Notes: generated by a model not told the origin, from the sequence alone. 37,961 nucleotides of DNA from UBA2336 sp964538575 (GCA_964538575.1 CAZIGG010000019.1:1-37961), one strand, 5' to 3'; shown: positions 1-7,623, counted from the first letter of the stretch. Numbers and translations: made by a program.

Positions 1-495
1 GAATTTCCCTTCGAATAATAGTCGTCTTAATTCTGTCTGTTCGTCAGACACCTTCCTATACAAATCTTTTTTGTCACCGAAGTGTAATTCAAGATGATTT
101 GAGTCGATGAGTTTTAATTCAGTCGGCTCGTTCAGGAAAGAAAATTCACTTGTTTTGTCTATGTCATTAGTAAAAGTACCTTTTAGAGAATCGAATTTTA
201 ATGAACCACCGTAACCTCCTTCGTGTTCAGTGAATCCATTTATTGTCGGTGATCCAGATAATAGGTTTTCTTTCTCTAGTATAAAACCCCAAAATTTAGT
301 CTTGTAGTTACTGCTTTCAAATATCGAATGGGAATTCTCAACGTCAACTAAATAGCTCTCGGAGAGCCAATAACCGTCTAATTGGTCCGCCAGAGTTACT
401 TTGGTGTCGCGATCACTAATTGATTTTGTGTCACGATTTTTAGTGCAACCAATTGTCAGTATTACAAGTAATAGTACTACTCTCTTCATAATCAT
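1..495 (-). CDS. Putative lipoprotein of unknown function (3' end outside window)
   Basis: An open frame of 165 codons runs off the left edge without a stop, so the gene is partial. It starts at ATG 495 (or ATG 489, two codons later). The N-terminus is a typical lipoprotein signal: a short basic start (MKR), a hydrophobic stretch (VVLLLVILTI) and a lipobox ending in GC, followed by a polar linker. The rest is soluble, rich in charged and aromatic residues, with no motif I recognise; a mention of WLSES after a TLADQLDGY segment resembles small lipocalin-like Bacteroidota lipoproteins, but this is not decisive. It lies directly after an attC-like element and a toxin-antitoxin pair on the same strand, as a passenger gene of a cassette would. 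Function unknown. Confidence 0.7.
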   Translation of the reverse strand, partial: MIMKRVVLLLVILTIGCTKNRDTKSISDRDTKVTLADQLDGYWLSESYLVDVENSHSIFESSNYKTKFWGFILEKENLLSGSPTINGFTEHEGGYGGSLKFDSLKGTFTNDIDKTSEFSFLNEPTELKLIDSNHLELHFGDKKDLYRKVSDEQTELRRLLFEGKF

Positions 496-501
496 AATTG
501 T

Positions 502-542
502 GCCTAACGGCCGGCTATAAGGCATTTTTTTGTGCGTTTGGC
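502..542 (-). repeat. attC-like imperfect inverted repeat between cassette-like genes
   Basis: The 41 bases begin with GCCTAACG and end with CGTTTGGC, complementary except for one pair. Read on the minus strand the 3' edge is GTTAGGC, a perfect match to the GTTRRRY core of integron attC sites; the 5' edge GCCAAAC is one base off RYYYAAC. The element sits 7 bases after the higA stop and 6 bases before the lipoprotein start, the position an attC site takes between cassettes. It is shorter than usual attC sites (known range roughly 57-141) and no integrase is visible, so identity as a working site is uncertain. Confidence 0.45.
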
Positions 543-549
543 TTTTGAA

Positions 550-873
550 TTAAGCCAGTCTTACGAAACTGTCCTCAATTTTTACATTGAAGTTTATGTC
601 TGCTTTTAAAGCCTTGAAAACCCGGATTACAGTGTCAATTGTCGCACTGTTTGTACTGCTCTCCAGTTTTGATATTTGTGCCTTTTGGACCCCCACCAGC
701 TTTCCCAGTTCCTCCTGTGTCAAGTTGCGCTCTTGTCTTGCTGCTTTTATCATTTTTCCAAGAACATCCATACGAAGTTCATATTCGTAGTCGTCCCTCT
801 CCTTGCTGCCAACTTTACCGATGTATTTGTTCTTCATCTCGGCAAGTGTGTGTACTTTCATTTTCTTTGCCAT
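550..873 (-). CDS. higA: HigA-type antitoxin, XRE family HTH protein
   Basis: This 107-residue protein has an XRE/Cro helix-turn-helix at about residues 37-90, visible in the run from MIKAARQERNLTQEELGKL to KAQISKLESS and the following TIDTVIRVFKAL, as in PF01381 antitoxins. The N-terminal 35 residues are charged and probably bind the toxin. It starts 6 bases after the stop of the upstream toxin gene, giving the toxin-first order of higBA operons. Known HigA proteins neutralise HigB and repress their own promoter; the candidate promoter at 1262-1291 would be its target. The XRE call is firm, the role as antitoxin follows from the pairing. Confidence 0.85.
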   Translation of the reverse strand: MAKKMKVHTLAEMKNKYIGKVGSKERDDYEYELRMDVLGKMIKAARQERNLTQEELGKLVGVQKAQISKLESSTNSATIDTVIRVFKALKADINFNVKIEDSFVRLA

Positions 874-879
874 AATGAA

Positions 880-1218
880 TTATTTTTGTTTATTCTTAAA
901 ATATTGTTCTCTAATTCTCACTGCTCTGTCAATTTCCTTTCCGGGCACTTTGTCAACTTTCTTAATAAATCCATGAGTCGCGATTACCAGAGTCTCTTCA
1001 TTGTTTGTCTTATCCCAAAATGCTAAAAGCCGAACCTGTAATCCTTCGTACTTAGTCCTAAACTCCCAAATCTCTTTTTTTAGTTTTTTAAAAAGTCTTG
1101 GGTCATTTGTCTGCTCTGCCAGGTCAATGTTATAGAGTATTTTTTTAACAGTTTTTGGCTTTAGGGAGGCTATAAACTCGTCCGCCTCGTCTAAAAATTT
1201 TGTGTCAAAATATCTCAT
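880..1218 (-). CDS. higB: HigB-type toxin, RelE/ParE superfamily (phage Gp49-like)
   Basis: This 112-residue basic protein has the RelE/ParE-fold pattern of the Gp49-like HigB family (PF05973): an N-terminal helix pair (EADEFIASLKPKTVKKILYNI), then a strand with KKLKKEIWEFRTKYEGLQVRLLAFWD and a C-terminal segment ATHGFIKKVDKVPGKEIDRA. In this family the conserved W-E-x-R and the K/H-G-F-x-K-K region are typical and both are visible. Family members are ribosome-dependent mRNA interferases. It is the first gene of a two-gene operon with the XRE antitoxin. A TTG-N19-TATAATTG promoter lies 44 bases upstream of its start, beyond the 3' end of aspS. Confidence 0.87.
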   Translation of the reverse strand: MRYFDTKFLDEADEFIASLKPKTVKKILYNIDLAEQTNDPRLFKKLKKEIWEFRTKYEGLQVRLLAFWDKTNNEETLVIATHGFIKKVDKVPGKEIDRAVRIREQYFKNKQK

Positions 1219-1261
1219 TAAACCTGTCCTATTTCAACGGGATAAAGTTAGCAAAAGTTTC

Positions 1262-1291
1262 CAATTATAGAAACTCTGTTTTTTTAGCCAA
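1262..1291 (-). promoter_or_regulatory. Candidate higBA promoter
   Basis: On the minus strand TTG (1291-1289) is followed after 19 bases by TATAATTG (1269-1262), seven of eight matches to the Bacteroidota -7 element TAnnTTTG at the expected distance from the -33 TTG. It lies between the aspS stop and the higB start with a predicted leader of about 35 bases. Confidence 0.5.
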
Positions 1292-1303
1292 TGCTTTAAA
1301 AAT

Positions 1304-3049
1304 CTATGAAACCTTAATCCCCAGTTCCTTCAACTGCTCCGCAGAAATTGTCGAAGGACTATCAATCATCACATCCCGGCCGGCATTATTTTTCGGGAAG
1401 GCAATAAAATCCCGGATGGAATCCGCACCGCCAAAGATGGAGCACAACCGGTCAAACCCGAAGGCAATGCCGCCATGCGGAGGCGCGCCAAACTCAAACG
1501 CTTCCAGCAAAAACCCGAACTGTTTTTTCGCTTCTTCCGGAGTAAAGCCAAGATGGTTAAACATCATCGCTTGTGTTGACCGGTCATGGATACGAATCGA
1601 GCCACCGCCTACTTCGGTTCCGTTGATCACCATGTCATACGCATTCGCGCGGACATCGCCCGGTTTTGTGTCGAGCAGTTTAATATCGTCCGGCTTCGGT
1701 GAAGTGAACGGATGGTGCATCGCGTGATATCGTTTTGTTTCTTCGTCCCATTCCAACAATGGAAAGTCGATTACCCAAAGCGCTGAGAATTTATTCTTAT
1801 CGCGGAAGCCAAGCTTTTCGCCCATCAGCAAGCGCAGCTCGTTTAATTGTTTGCGAACGGAATTTGTTTCTCCTGAAAGGATCAGGAGTAAATCACCCGG
1901 CTGCGCATTGAATTTCGCGGCCCATGCTTTCAAATCATCTGCTGAATAGAATTTATCAACCGATGACTTAAACGTGCCATCCGCTTTGCATTGGACGTAC
2001 ACCATGCCTTTTGCGCCAACCTGAGGACGTTTCACATATTCCGTTAATTCATCAAGCTGCTTGCGCGTGTATTCGGCACAGCCTTTTGCACAGATACCCA
2101 CAACCATTTCCGCGCTGTCGAAAACCTGGAAGTTTTTGCCTGCGGTTAGTTCTTTGATCTCGACAAACTTCATTTCAAACCGTGTATCGGGCTTGTCCGA
2201 TCCGTAGAGCTTCATGGCTTCATCGTATGTCATTCGGGGAACGGAAGGCATGTCGATGTTCTTTACAGTCTTGAAGAGATGACGGATCAACCCTTCAAAA
2301 GTGCTGAGGATATCTTCCTGCGTAATGAACGACATCTCGCAGTCGATCTGCGTAAACTCCGGCTGACGGTCTGCCCGCAGATCTTCATCGCGGAAACATT
2401 TTACGATCTGGTAATACCGGTCGAAGCCGGAAACCATCAGCAACTGCTTGAATGTTTGAGGCGACTGCGGCAGCGCATAAAACTCCCCGTTGTGAATGCG
2501 GGACGGCACAACAAAGTCGCGCGCACCCTCCGGTGTGGATTTGATCAGCACCGGAGTTTCAACTTCAATAAAGTTTTGTGAATCTAAGTATGTACGGGTT
2601 TGCTGCGCTACTTTATGACGAAGCTGTAAGCTTTCGCGTACAGGATTTCTTCTAAGATCAAGATAGCGGTACTTCATCCGAAGCTCATCTCCGCCATCGG
2701 TATTGTCTTCAATGGTGAACGGAGGAGTTTTGGCGGTGTTCAGCACAACCAGTTCGGTAACTTTTACTTCAATGTCACCGGTAGAAAGCTTGTCGTTTTT
2801 CGACATCCGTTCGGTAACAATTCCTTTTGCCTGGATTACGTATTCACGGCCAACTTCCTTGGCCGCAAGCATCAGGGCTGCCGGTGTACTTCCTTCTTCA
2901 AAAAAGAGCTGGGTGATACCGTAACGGTCGCGCAGGTCGATCCATAAAATACTTCCTTTATCGCGCAGGCGTTGCACCCAGCCGGTAAGGGAAACCGGCT
3001 GCCCAACGTGTGTTATTCGTAATTCACCGCAGGTATGAGTTCTTAACAT
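1304..3049 (-). CDS. aspS: Aspartate--tRNA ligase (AspRS), class II
   Basis: A 581-residue protein of the bacterial AspRS length. It has the N-terminal OB-fold anticodon-binding domain (about 1-110, with LTGWVQRLRDKG and ILWIDLRDRYG), class II motif 2 (FRDEDLRADRQPEFTQID, residues 219-236) and motif 3 (GGIAFGFDRL, 526-535), with the bacterial GAD insertion domain between them (around 290-400, including AGKNFQVFDSAEMVVGICAKG). It charges tRNA-Asp with aspartate in the cytoplasm. The start gives the usual MLRTHTCGELR opening. It is divergent from the gene at 3164, and no other gene appears to share its transcript. Whether it also charges tRNA-Asn cannot be told from this window. Confidence 0.98.
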   Translation of the reverse strand: MLRTHTCGELRITHVGQPVSLTGWVQRLRDKGSILWIDLRDRYGITQLFFEEGSTPAALMLAAKEVGREYVIQAKGIVTERMSKNDKLSTGDIEVKVTELVVLNTAKTPPFTIEDNTDGGDELRMKYRYLDLRRNPVRESLQLRHKVAQQTRTYLDSQNFIEVETPVLIKSTPEGARDFVVPSRIHNGEFYALPQSPQTFKQLLMVSGFDRYYQIVKCFRDEDLRADRQPEFTQIDCEMSFITQEDILSTFEGLIRHLFKTVKNIDMPSVPRMTYDEAMKLYGSDKPDTRFEMKFVEIKELTAGKNFQVFDSAEMVVGICAKGCAEYTRKQLDELTEYVKRPQVGAKGMVYVQCKADGTFKSSVDKFYSADDLKAWAAKFNAQPGDLLLILSGETNSVRKQLNELRLLMGEKLGFRDKNKFSALWVIDFPLLEWDEETKRYHAMHHPFTSPKPDDIKLLDTKPGDVRANAYDMVINGTEVGGGSIRIHDRSTQAMMFNHLGFTPEEAKKQFGFLLEAFEFGAPPHGGIAFGFDRLCSIFGGADSIRDFIAFPKNNAGRDVMIDSPSTISAEQLKELGIKVS

Positions 3050-3163
3050 GACTTTTAACTAATTTTAAGCCTTATTTTATCAGGCAGGGTTTACTTGCCG
3101 AAAGGCAGGCGCGAATTTAGCAATACTTTACGGCCTGTCGCCAACGTTAAAAAGTAAAAATCT

Positions 3164-3712
3164 ATGCAGAAGGTGCTTTTTTTGATCCTGTTAACCATTT
3201 CGTTACCGTTGGATGACCCGAAGCTGGTAAAGGTTAAGATATCCAGGGAGATTACGGTGATGCTCCCGAAGGATTTCATTCCGATGGGTGAACTTGATTT
3301 TTCACAGCGTTACCCGTCAGTGCGTAAACCGATTGGCGCGTACACCAATCCCGATCACGAAGTGGATTTCAGCGTGAACATTTCCGCTACGAGCTGGCCG
3401 GACTCAAACCTGGAAATGGCTCAAAAGTTTTTCAAGTCGGGTGTGATGAATATGTTTGATCGCGTGGAGATTATCAGCGAAGGCATTCATGAAGTGAACG
3501 GTAAGAAGCTTGTCTATTTGGAATTTGAATCAAGGATTAAAGGTGATCAGTCAACGCTGGGCAGCAGTGAGCCGGTCCTGAAATACGCTTACCTGGAATA
3601 CTTAATTGAGCCTTCGCGGACGCTGGTGTTCTCCTTCAATTGTCCGAGAAGATTACGGCAGGAATGGGAGGCCACGGCCCATAAAATTATGACGAGCGTA
3701 AAAATTAAGTAA
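3164..3712 (+). CDS. Small secreted protein, PsbP-like/DUF1795-like
   Basis: This 182-residue protein starts with a short hydrophobic stretch (VLFLILLTISLP) that looks like a signal peptide. The mature part reads as a single alpha/beta domain: KISREITVMLPKDFIPM, then DFSVNISATSW, MAQKFFKSGVMNMF, EVNGKKLVYLEFES, TLVFSFNCPRRLRQEWEATAHKIMTSVKI. The order, ending with a strand of the FSFNCP type and a final helix before a short strand, is that of PsbP/DUF1795-like proteins, which are usually exported and poorly characterised. The stop overlaps the tadA start by one base (TAATG), so the two genes are probably cotranscribed and translationally coupled. No catalytic motif is visible; the family call is tentative. 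Confidence 0.7.
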   Translation: MQKVLFLILLTISLPLDDPKLVKVKISREITVMLPKDFIPMGELDFSQRYPSVRKPIGAYTNPDHEVDFSVNISATSWPDSNLEMAQKFFKSGVMNMFDRVEIISEGIHEVNGKKLVYLEFESRIKGDQSTLGSSEPVLKYAYLEYLIEPSRTLVFSFNCPRRLRQEWEATAHKIMTSVKIK

Positions 3713-4155
3713 TGGAGTTATTCACCGATGAATACTTCATGCGTGAAGCGTTAAAAGAAGCAGGTAAAGCGCTTGAAACAGGAGAGGTTCCGGTAGGCGC
3801 TGTGGTAGTCTGCAAGAACAGGATCATTGCACGGGCGCACAATCAAACCGAAAAGCTTACCGATGCTACGGCACATGCGGAGATGCTGGCCACAACGGCT
3901 GCCGCAAATTATCTCGGTTCGAAGTACATGAGTGAATGCACCTTGTATGTTACGCTGGAACCGTGTGTGATGTGTGCGGGCGCCTTGCATTGGGTGCAGT
4001 TGCAAAAGCTTGTGTACGGTGCATCTGACCTTCAGCGCGGCTATACGCTTGTGCAAAGTCCGCTCCTGCATCCGCGTACGGAGGTAGTAAAAGGCGTGAA
4101 AGGCGAAGAAGCCAAAGCGCTGATTGATAAGTTTTTCAAGACTCTGCGCCAATAA
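3712..4155 (+). CDS. tadA: tRNA-specific adenosine deaminase (A34 to inosine)
   Basis: This 147-residue protein has both zinc motifs of the cytidine/deoxycytidylate deaminase fold: HAE at residues 55-57 (ATAHAEMLA) with catalytic Glu57, and PCVMC at 84-88 (TLEPCVMCAGAL) with two zinc cysteines. The N-terminal helix MREALKEAGKALETGEVPVGAVVV is typical of TadA, which converts A34 to inosine in tRNA-Arg(ACG). The start overlaps the preceding stop. A long hairpin overlapping its stop codon probably ends the transcript. Other nucleobase deaminases (for example guanine deaminase) share the motifs, but length and N-terminus favour TadA. Confidence 0.93.
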   Translation: MELFTDEYFMREALKEAGKALETGEVPVGAVVVCKNRIIARAHNQTEKLTDATAHAEMLATTAAANYLGSKYMSECTLYVTLEPCVMCAGALHWVQLQKLVYGASDLQRGYTLVQSPLLHPRTEVVKGVKGEEAKALIDKFFKTLRQ

Positions 4156-4200
4156 AAGCATCAGGCATCTCCAAGGTGTCAGACGCTTTTATCCCGTTTT
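4152..4200 (+). terminator. Terminator-like hairpin after tadA
   Basis: ATAAAAGC (4152-4159) pairs with GCTTTTAT (4185-4192), and the stem continues inward with two mismatches and two G-U pairs to a CCA loop near 4172-4174. The tadA stop codon is inside the left arm. The right arm has a T-rich tail. Confidence 0.6.
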
Positions 4201-4259
4201 CCTCCGTCAATCCGCATAAACTTCATGTCAAACGAATTTTCCTGTTGCTTTTAGGGTTG

Positions 4260-4290
4260 TATATTTGACAGCCGTTCAAATTTGAATGGC
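4260..4290 (+). promoter_or_regulatory. sodA promoter -7 element with overlapping start-site dyad
   Basis: TATATTTG at 4260-4267 matches TAnnTTTG perfectly; the expected -33 position holds TTT rather than TTG. Immediately downstream, 4271-4290 is a 20-base inverted repeat with arms GCCgTTCAAA and TTTGAAtGGC, whose only non-Watson-Crick pair is G-T. It would cover the transcription start, so it could be an operator or a 5' leader hairpin. The leader to the ATG at 4320 is about 45 bases. Confidence 0.5.
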
Positions 4291-4319
4291 ATAAATTGTT
4301 CAACTAAAAATTAAAGTTT

Positions 4320-4925
4320 ATGGCATTTACACTTCCTGCCCTTCCGTACGCAAACAATGCACTGGAACCCCATATCGATGCAAAGACGATGGAGATCCAC
4401 CACGGCAAGCATCACAACGCATACGTTACAAACCTCAATGCTGCCGTTGCCGGTAAGCCTGAGGAGAACTTAAGCATAGAAGAAATCTGTAAGAACATTT
4501 CAAAATATCCCGCTGCTGTCCGCAACAACGGAGGCGGTCATTATAACCATAGCCTGTTCTGGACGATCATGGGTCCGAATGCAGGCGGTGCACCAACGGG
4601 TGCACTGGCGGAAGCAATCAATGCGGCATTCGGAAGCTTTGATGAATTTAAAACCAAGTTTGCTGCGGCTGCAACAACACGGTTTGGTTCCGGCTGGGCG
4701 TGGCTGATAAAAGATTCAGGCGGTAAGCTTCAGATTACCTCAACTCCCAACCAGGATAACCCGCTGATGGATGTTGCTGAAGTAAAGGGAACTCCAATCC
4801 TCGGGCTTGACGTTTGGGAACACGCCTATTACCTGAACTACCAAAACAGAAGACCGGATTATATCGCTGCGTTCTGGAACGTAGTAAACTGGGCTGAAGT
4901 ATCAAAAAGATTTGCTGCGAAGTAA
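4320..4925 (+). CDS. sodA: Superoxide dismutase, Mn or cambialistic Fe/Mn type
   Basis: A 201-residue cytoplasmic Fe/Mn-family enzyme that dismutates superoxide. The four metal ligands are in place: His27 (MEIHHGKHHNAY), His77 (NNGGGHYNHSLFW), Asp164 and His168 (DVWEHAYY). The Gly-rich stretch before His77 and the TPNQDNPLM segment with its Gln are the pattern usual in MnSOD rather than FeSOD, although metal choice needs experiment. No signal peptide is present. It stands alone, between a perfect -7 element with a dyad and a strong downstream hairpin, so it is probably monocistronic and individually regulated. Confidence 0.96.
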   Translation: MAFTLPALPYANNALEPHIDAKTMEIHHGKHHNAYVTNLNAAVAGKPEENLSIEEICKNISKYPAAVRNNGGGHYNHSLFWTIMGPNAGGAPTGALAEAINAAFGSFDEFKTKFAAAATTRFGSGWAWLIKDSGGKLQITSTPNQDNPLMDVAEVKGTPILGLDVWEHAYYLNYQNRRPDYIAAFWNVVNWAEVSKRFAAK

Positions 4926-4951
4926 TTCTTCCTGTAGAAAGGATTTAATAA

Positions 4952-4985
4952 AGCCCTGACTTCAAATGAAGATCAGGGTTTTTTG
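4952..4985 (+). terminator. Intrinsic terminator after sodA
   Basis: CCCTGAcTTCA (4954-4964) pairs with TGAAgATCAGGG (4967-4978) around a two-base loop with one bulged A, followed by a run of six T. It lies 28 bases after the sodA stop and shortly before the convergent TlpA-like gene, whose transcript it could also end. Confidence 0.85.
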
Positions 4986-5007
4986 TTTCAGTATTATGGA
5001 TGGTTGC

Positions 5008-6105
5008 CTACTTCAATAATTCATCCAATTTTTTCGTAAGCGCACTACCCCTCAGGTATTTAGCGATAATTATCCCGTTAGCGTCTACTAAAAAGTTTGA
5101 TGGAATAGAGCTGATACCATAAATTTTTTCGTACTCTGTCTTTTCATCCCAAACGGAATACCAATTCATCTTATCTTTAATCATCCCTCGTGTCCAGTTA
5201 TGTTTCCTGATGTCTAATGAAACGCTGAGAATTTCAAATCCTTTTTCTTTATATGTTTTATAAACGTTGGCAAGATTGATATTTTCTTCACGACACGGCC
5301 CGCAGTTGGTAGCCCAGAAATCAATCAGCACATACTTGCCCTTAAAATCCGAAAGCTTTACCAATGCTCCCGTAGAATCGGGAAGAATAATTTCTGGTGC
5401 GGCAGTCCCTTCCTGAATATTGATGGATTTTTGAATGTAGCTCAACACAGTTCTTGCATAGGGAGTATCTTTTAAATTTTCCCGTAAGCCGTCATATAAT
5501 TCTTTAAGTTTTGCTTCATCCATATTGGCGTGAAGAAAAAACAACATGAATGCGCTGATCTCATAGTCCGGGTGCAATTTTATGAAATCCGCAGTTGCGG
5601 CATATTGTTGTGCTTCAATGTCCTCATACGCTGTGAGGTAAGATCTTCTCAGATTAACATCTTCGGTTTCTTCAGCCAAAGCCTCAATGCTATCCAGTTG
5701 AATGTTAAATTTTTTGTCAATGGCATCGAATTCTTTTTTCTGACCGTCCACAGGTGATCCGGTTACAACAGCTTCGTGAAGCGAGGTTTTGCGGGAATCG
5801 AACGTAACCGTATAGTTTCCGATGTAAAAATTTCTAAAGTCTGAGTGGTCTTTATATACAGATACGGAGGTGAATCCGGATTGAATTTTTCCTTTAAAAG
5901 TAAACGATCCATTGAAGACAACGGCACTGTCAATCACCTGAGGGTCAAATTGGGCACTTTGTTCAATGAACTTGGATTCGCTCAAGTAAACTTTTGTACC
6001 GTCAGGTAAATCAGTCAACCCGTTAATGACAAAGCCGTCATGTTTTGGTTGGGTACAGGAGAACAGAAACAGGAAAACGAGAATGAATAGGGGTAAGGTT
6101 TTCAT
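5008..6105 (-). CDS. TlpA-like thiol-disulfide oxidoreductase lipoprotein with DUF4369-type N-terminus
   Basis: This 365-residue protein begins with a lipoprotein signal (LFILVFLFLFSC, Cys17). Residues of about 20-130 look like the beta-rich DUF4369 domain (GFVINGLTDLPDGTKVYL, FTFKGKI, NYTVTFDSRK), followed by a helical linker of about 100 residues and a thioredoxin-like redoxin domain from about 235 to the end. The active site is CGPC in FWATNCGPCREE, and the cis-proline segment is SSIPSNFLVD. The family reduces or isomerises disulfides outside the cytoplasm and is common in Bacteroidota; the partner is unknown. No operon partner is evident; it is convergent with sodA. Confidence 0.92.
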   Translation of the reverse strand: MKTLPLFILVFLFLFSCTQPKHDGFVINGLTDLPDGTKVYLSESKFIEQSAQFDPQVIDSAVVFNGSFTFKGKIQSGFTSVSVYKDHSDFRNFYIGNYTVTFDSRKTSLHEAVVTGSPVDGQKKEFDAIDKKFNIQLDSIEALAEETEDVNLRRSYLTAYEDIEAQQYAATADFIKLHPDYEISAFMLFFLHANMDEAKLKELYDGLRENLKDTPYARTVLSYIQKSINIQEGTAAPEIILPDSTGALVKLSDFKGKYVLIDFWATNCGPCREENINLANVYKTYKEKGFEILSVSLDIRKHNWTRGMIKDKMNWYSVWDEKTEYEKIYGISSIPSNFLVDANGIIIAKYLRGSALTKKLDELLK

Positions 6106-6179
6106 AGGTTGAGGTTTGTAGCAATAAAACGAGAATTGATGAGGTTTATTATCCTGTAATGGGTATCATCTTACTTCTT

Positions 6180-6207
6180 CGCAGAGTCTCCGCAGGGACT
6201 CTGCGCA
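6180..6207. repeat. REP-like hairpin, left copy flanking the RAYT gene
   Basis: GCAGAGTC (6181-6188) pairs with GACTCTGC (6197-6204), extended inward by a G-T and a C-G pair to a CGCA loop. The 28 bases from 6180 to 6207 are the exact reverse complement of 6839-6866 on the other side of the transposase gene. Confidence 0.85.
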
Positions 6208-6215
6208 AACTCCTT

Positions 6216-6812
6216 TCATAATTCAAAATGTTTCGTCAAGTCAATATCTTTCAACACCGAATAAATAGTTACTGGGTACACGCCCTGCTCGCCAGTGCTA
6301 TACTGCCTGGCCGAACTATGCAAATACTCCCATGGGTACTCAACCAATGACCATTTACCGCTACACGGATTATTGTGAATGTACAACAATTTCTGTTCAA
6401 TGAAATCGTCATCAAAGCATTCCTTCCAGTCAAACGAAGGTTCAAAAACCTCGTGTAGTTTCCCTCTTTTTCGCTCAGTGGCATTAACAAACGAGCTTAG
6501 TTCTTCTAATGTTTTAATGCAGTTTCGCTCGCCAAGCTTTTTTACGAGCGCATACGCCATAAACCGTTTACCATTCCCAGCCATTCTGTTAATAGATATG
6601 CCCTGGGTATATCTGAACCCCAATAACACGTGCAGGTGGTTAGGCATAATTACGTAGCCCAATACAAAATGCCCTTTTGATTTCAAATAATCGAACCATG
6701 CGTACACAGTGCTGTAACCATCGGCTTCTTCAAACAGGTTTTTCCAGCGACAACAGGTTAGCGTGATGGAATATATCCCGAAATATTCTGGTATAGATCT
6801 TCTTACAGGCAT
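6216..6812 (-). CDS. REP-associated tyrosine transposase (RAYT), Y1/IS200-like
   Basis: This 198-residue protein is a Y1 transposase of the TnpA-REP type. The HUH-type metal motif is HLH (His59, His61) in VIMPNHLHVLL. The catalytic tyrosine is probably Tyr144 in LLYIHNNPCSGKWSL, and the usual RAYT ending PWEYLHSSARQY follows. Characterised RAYTs cut and rejoin single-stranded REP hairpins and are normally single-copy, domesticated genes. Here two exact inverted copies of a palindromic hairpin lie 9 bases past the stop and 27 bases before the start, which is the expected substrate arrangement. The frame is intact, so it may be active. Confidence 0.92.
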   Translation of the reverse strand: MPVRRSIPEYFGIYSITLTCCRWKNLFEEADGYSTVYAWFDYLKSKGHFVLGYVIMPNHLHVLLGFRYTQGISINRMAGNGKRFMAYALVKKLGERNCIKTLEELSSFVNATERKRGKLHEVFEPSFDWKECFDDDFIEQKLLYIHNNPCSGKWSLVEYPWEYLHSSARQYSTGEQGVYPVTIYSVLKDIDLTKHFEL

Positions 6813-6838
6813 TTGTTAACGAATCACTTTTGTGTGTC

Positions 6839-6866
6839 TGCGCAGAGTCCCTGCGGAGACTCTGCG
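6839..6866. repeat. REP-like hairpin, right copy flanking the RAYT gene
   Basis: CGCAGAGTC (6841-6849) pairs with GACTCTGCG (6858-6866) around eight bases. The 28-base unit 6839-6866 is identical, inverted, to 6180-6207. Confidence 0.85.
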
Positions 6867-6873
6867 AGGAATT

Positions 6874-6898
6874 AAAGCTCCTTGGGAGCTTTTTTTGT
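6874..6898. terminator. Hairpin with T tract, probable terminator after the DUF2071 gene
   Basis: AAAGCTCC (6874-6881) pairs with GGAGCTTT (6885-6892), followed on the plus strand by a T run. No plus-strand gene ends here; the neighbouring minus-strand DUF2071 stop is at 6901. The minus-strand side has only a weak TTTAATT tail, so the element may act in both directions or belong to the REP region. Confidence 0.5.
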
Positions 6899-6900
6899 TT

Positions 6901-7623
6901 TCAGGCAGATTTTATTTCACCAATACTTTTCCATTCGTGTTCGATATTCCGCATTAGTAATGCATTCTCAAATCGAATTGAGTTTTCCGGAAACATTTTT
7001 CGATCCCTAAAAAAGCTTGAATCAACATGGGTAACATGAAGTGGAAACATTTCCCATTTAGAAGTCTTTAATTCCAGCCCGTCATACGTTTCTCCAATTT
7101 TATCGGGAGAGTATCCAACAGAGCCTTTTTTGAAGAAGTCAGAAGCTTCTTCAAAAGTATTTATAATGCTACTCTTTGGCCATTCGGTCGTTTCGCTTCC
7201 AACAATGGAAACATATGTTCCATCTTTATGCTTGAAACTTACCGAGTATTCTTTATCAGCTTCTTCTACCTTAAAATCTGATAGATGATGCTCGCCAGGA
7301 AAAATGCATCCGCCTGCTAGTGCGTTTAATGTTGATGATGTGTCTCTTCTTGGAATGTAAACCCCTTCCTTAAGAATACCATTTTCATTCCACTCCACTG
7401 CAATTCGATGAGCAGCATTTTCGGATGATATACCAATACTCTTAGGTAATCCTTTTGGTCTAACATTTTTAAGACGTATCAGGCATATGCCAACTATTGC
7501 TCTTTCTCTTATAAGTTTGGGTTTGAATTGAGGAGGTAAAATTTTGTTAATAACTTCTTTGTTAACACTATAATTAATAAGAATTCGTCTATCGATAATT
7601 CCGGAAAGTGTTGGGACATTCAT
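6901..7623 (-). CDS. DUF2071 (YqjF-like) family protein
   Basis: The protein of 240 residues (from ATG 7623) matches the DUF2071 pattern: PTLSGIIDRRILINYSV at the start, ILPPQFKPKLI, VGICLIRLKNVRP, then ENAAHRIAVEWNENG, GVYIPRRDTSS and a C-terminal HVTHVDSSFF. The family has an acetoacetate-decarboxylase-like fold; its biochemical role is not established. An in-frame ATG at 7644 would overlap the uvrB stop by 17 bases, but the homologous region starts at MNVPTLSG, so 7623, four bases after the uvrB stop, is preferred. It is probably cotranscribed with uvrB, without a visible functional link. Confidence 0.8.
   Translation of the reverse strand: MNVPTLSGIIDRRILINYSVNKEVINKILPPQFKPKLIRERAIVGICLIRLKNVRPKGLPKSIGISSENAAHRIAVEWNENGILKEGVYIPRRDTSSTLNALAGGCIFPGEHHLSDFKVEEADKEYSVSFKHKDGTYVSIVGSETTEWPKSSIINTFEEASDFFKKGSVGYSPDKIGETYDGLELKTSKWEMFPLHVTHVDSSFFRDRKMFPENSIRFENALLMRNIEHEWKSIGEIKSA

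Noticed and set aside
2279..2581. Plus-strand open frame inside aspS
   Set aside because: It is a shadow of aspS, with no motif, start signal or neighbour to support it.
6180..6866. IS200/IS605-type mobile element with left and right ends
   Set aside because: Protein length, the C-terminal SSARQY ending and the symmetric inverted hairpins fit a RAYT with REP elements better than an IS200 element with asymmetric subterminal hairpins.
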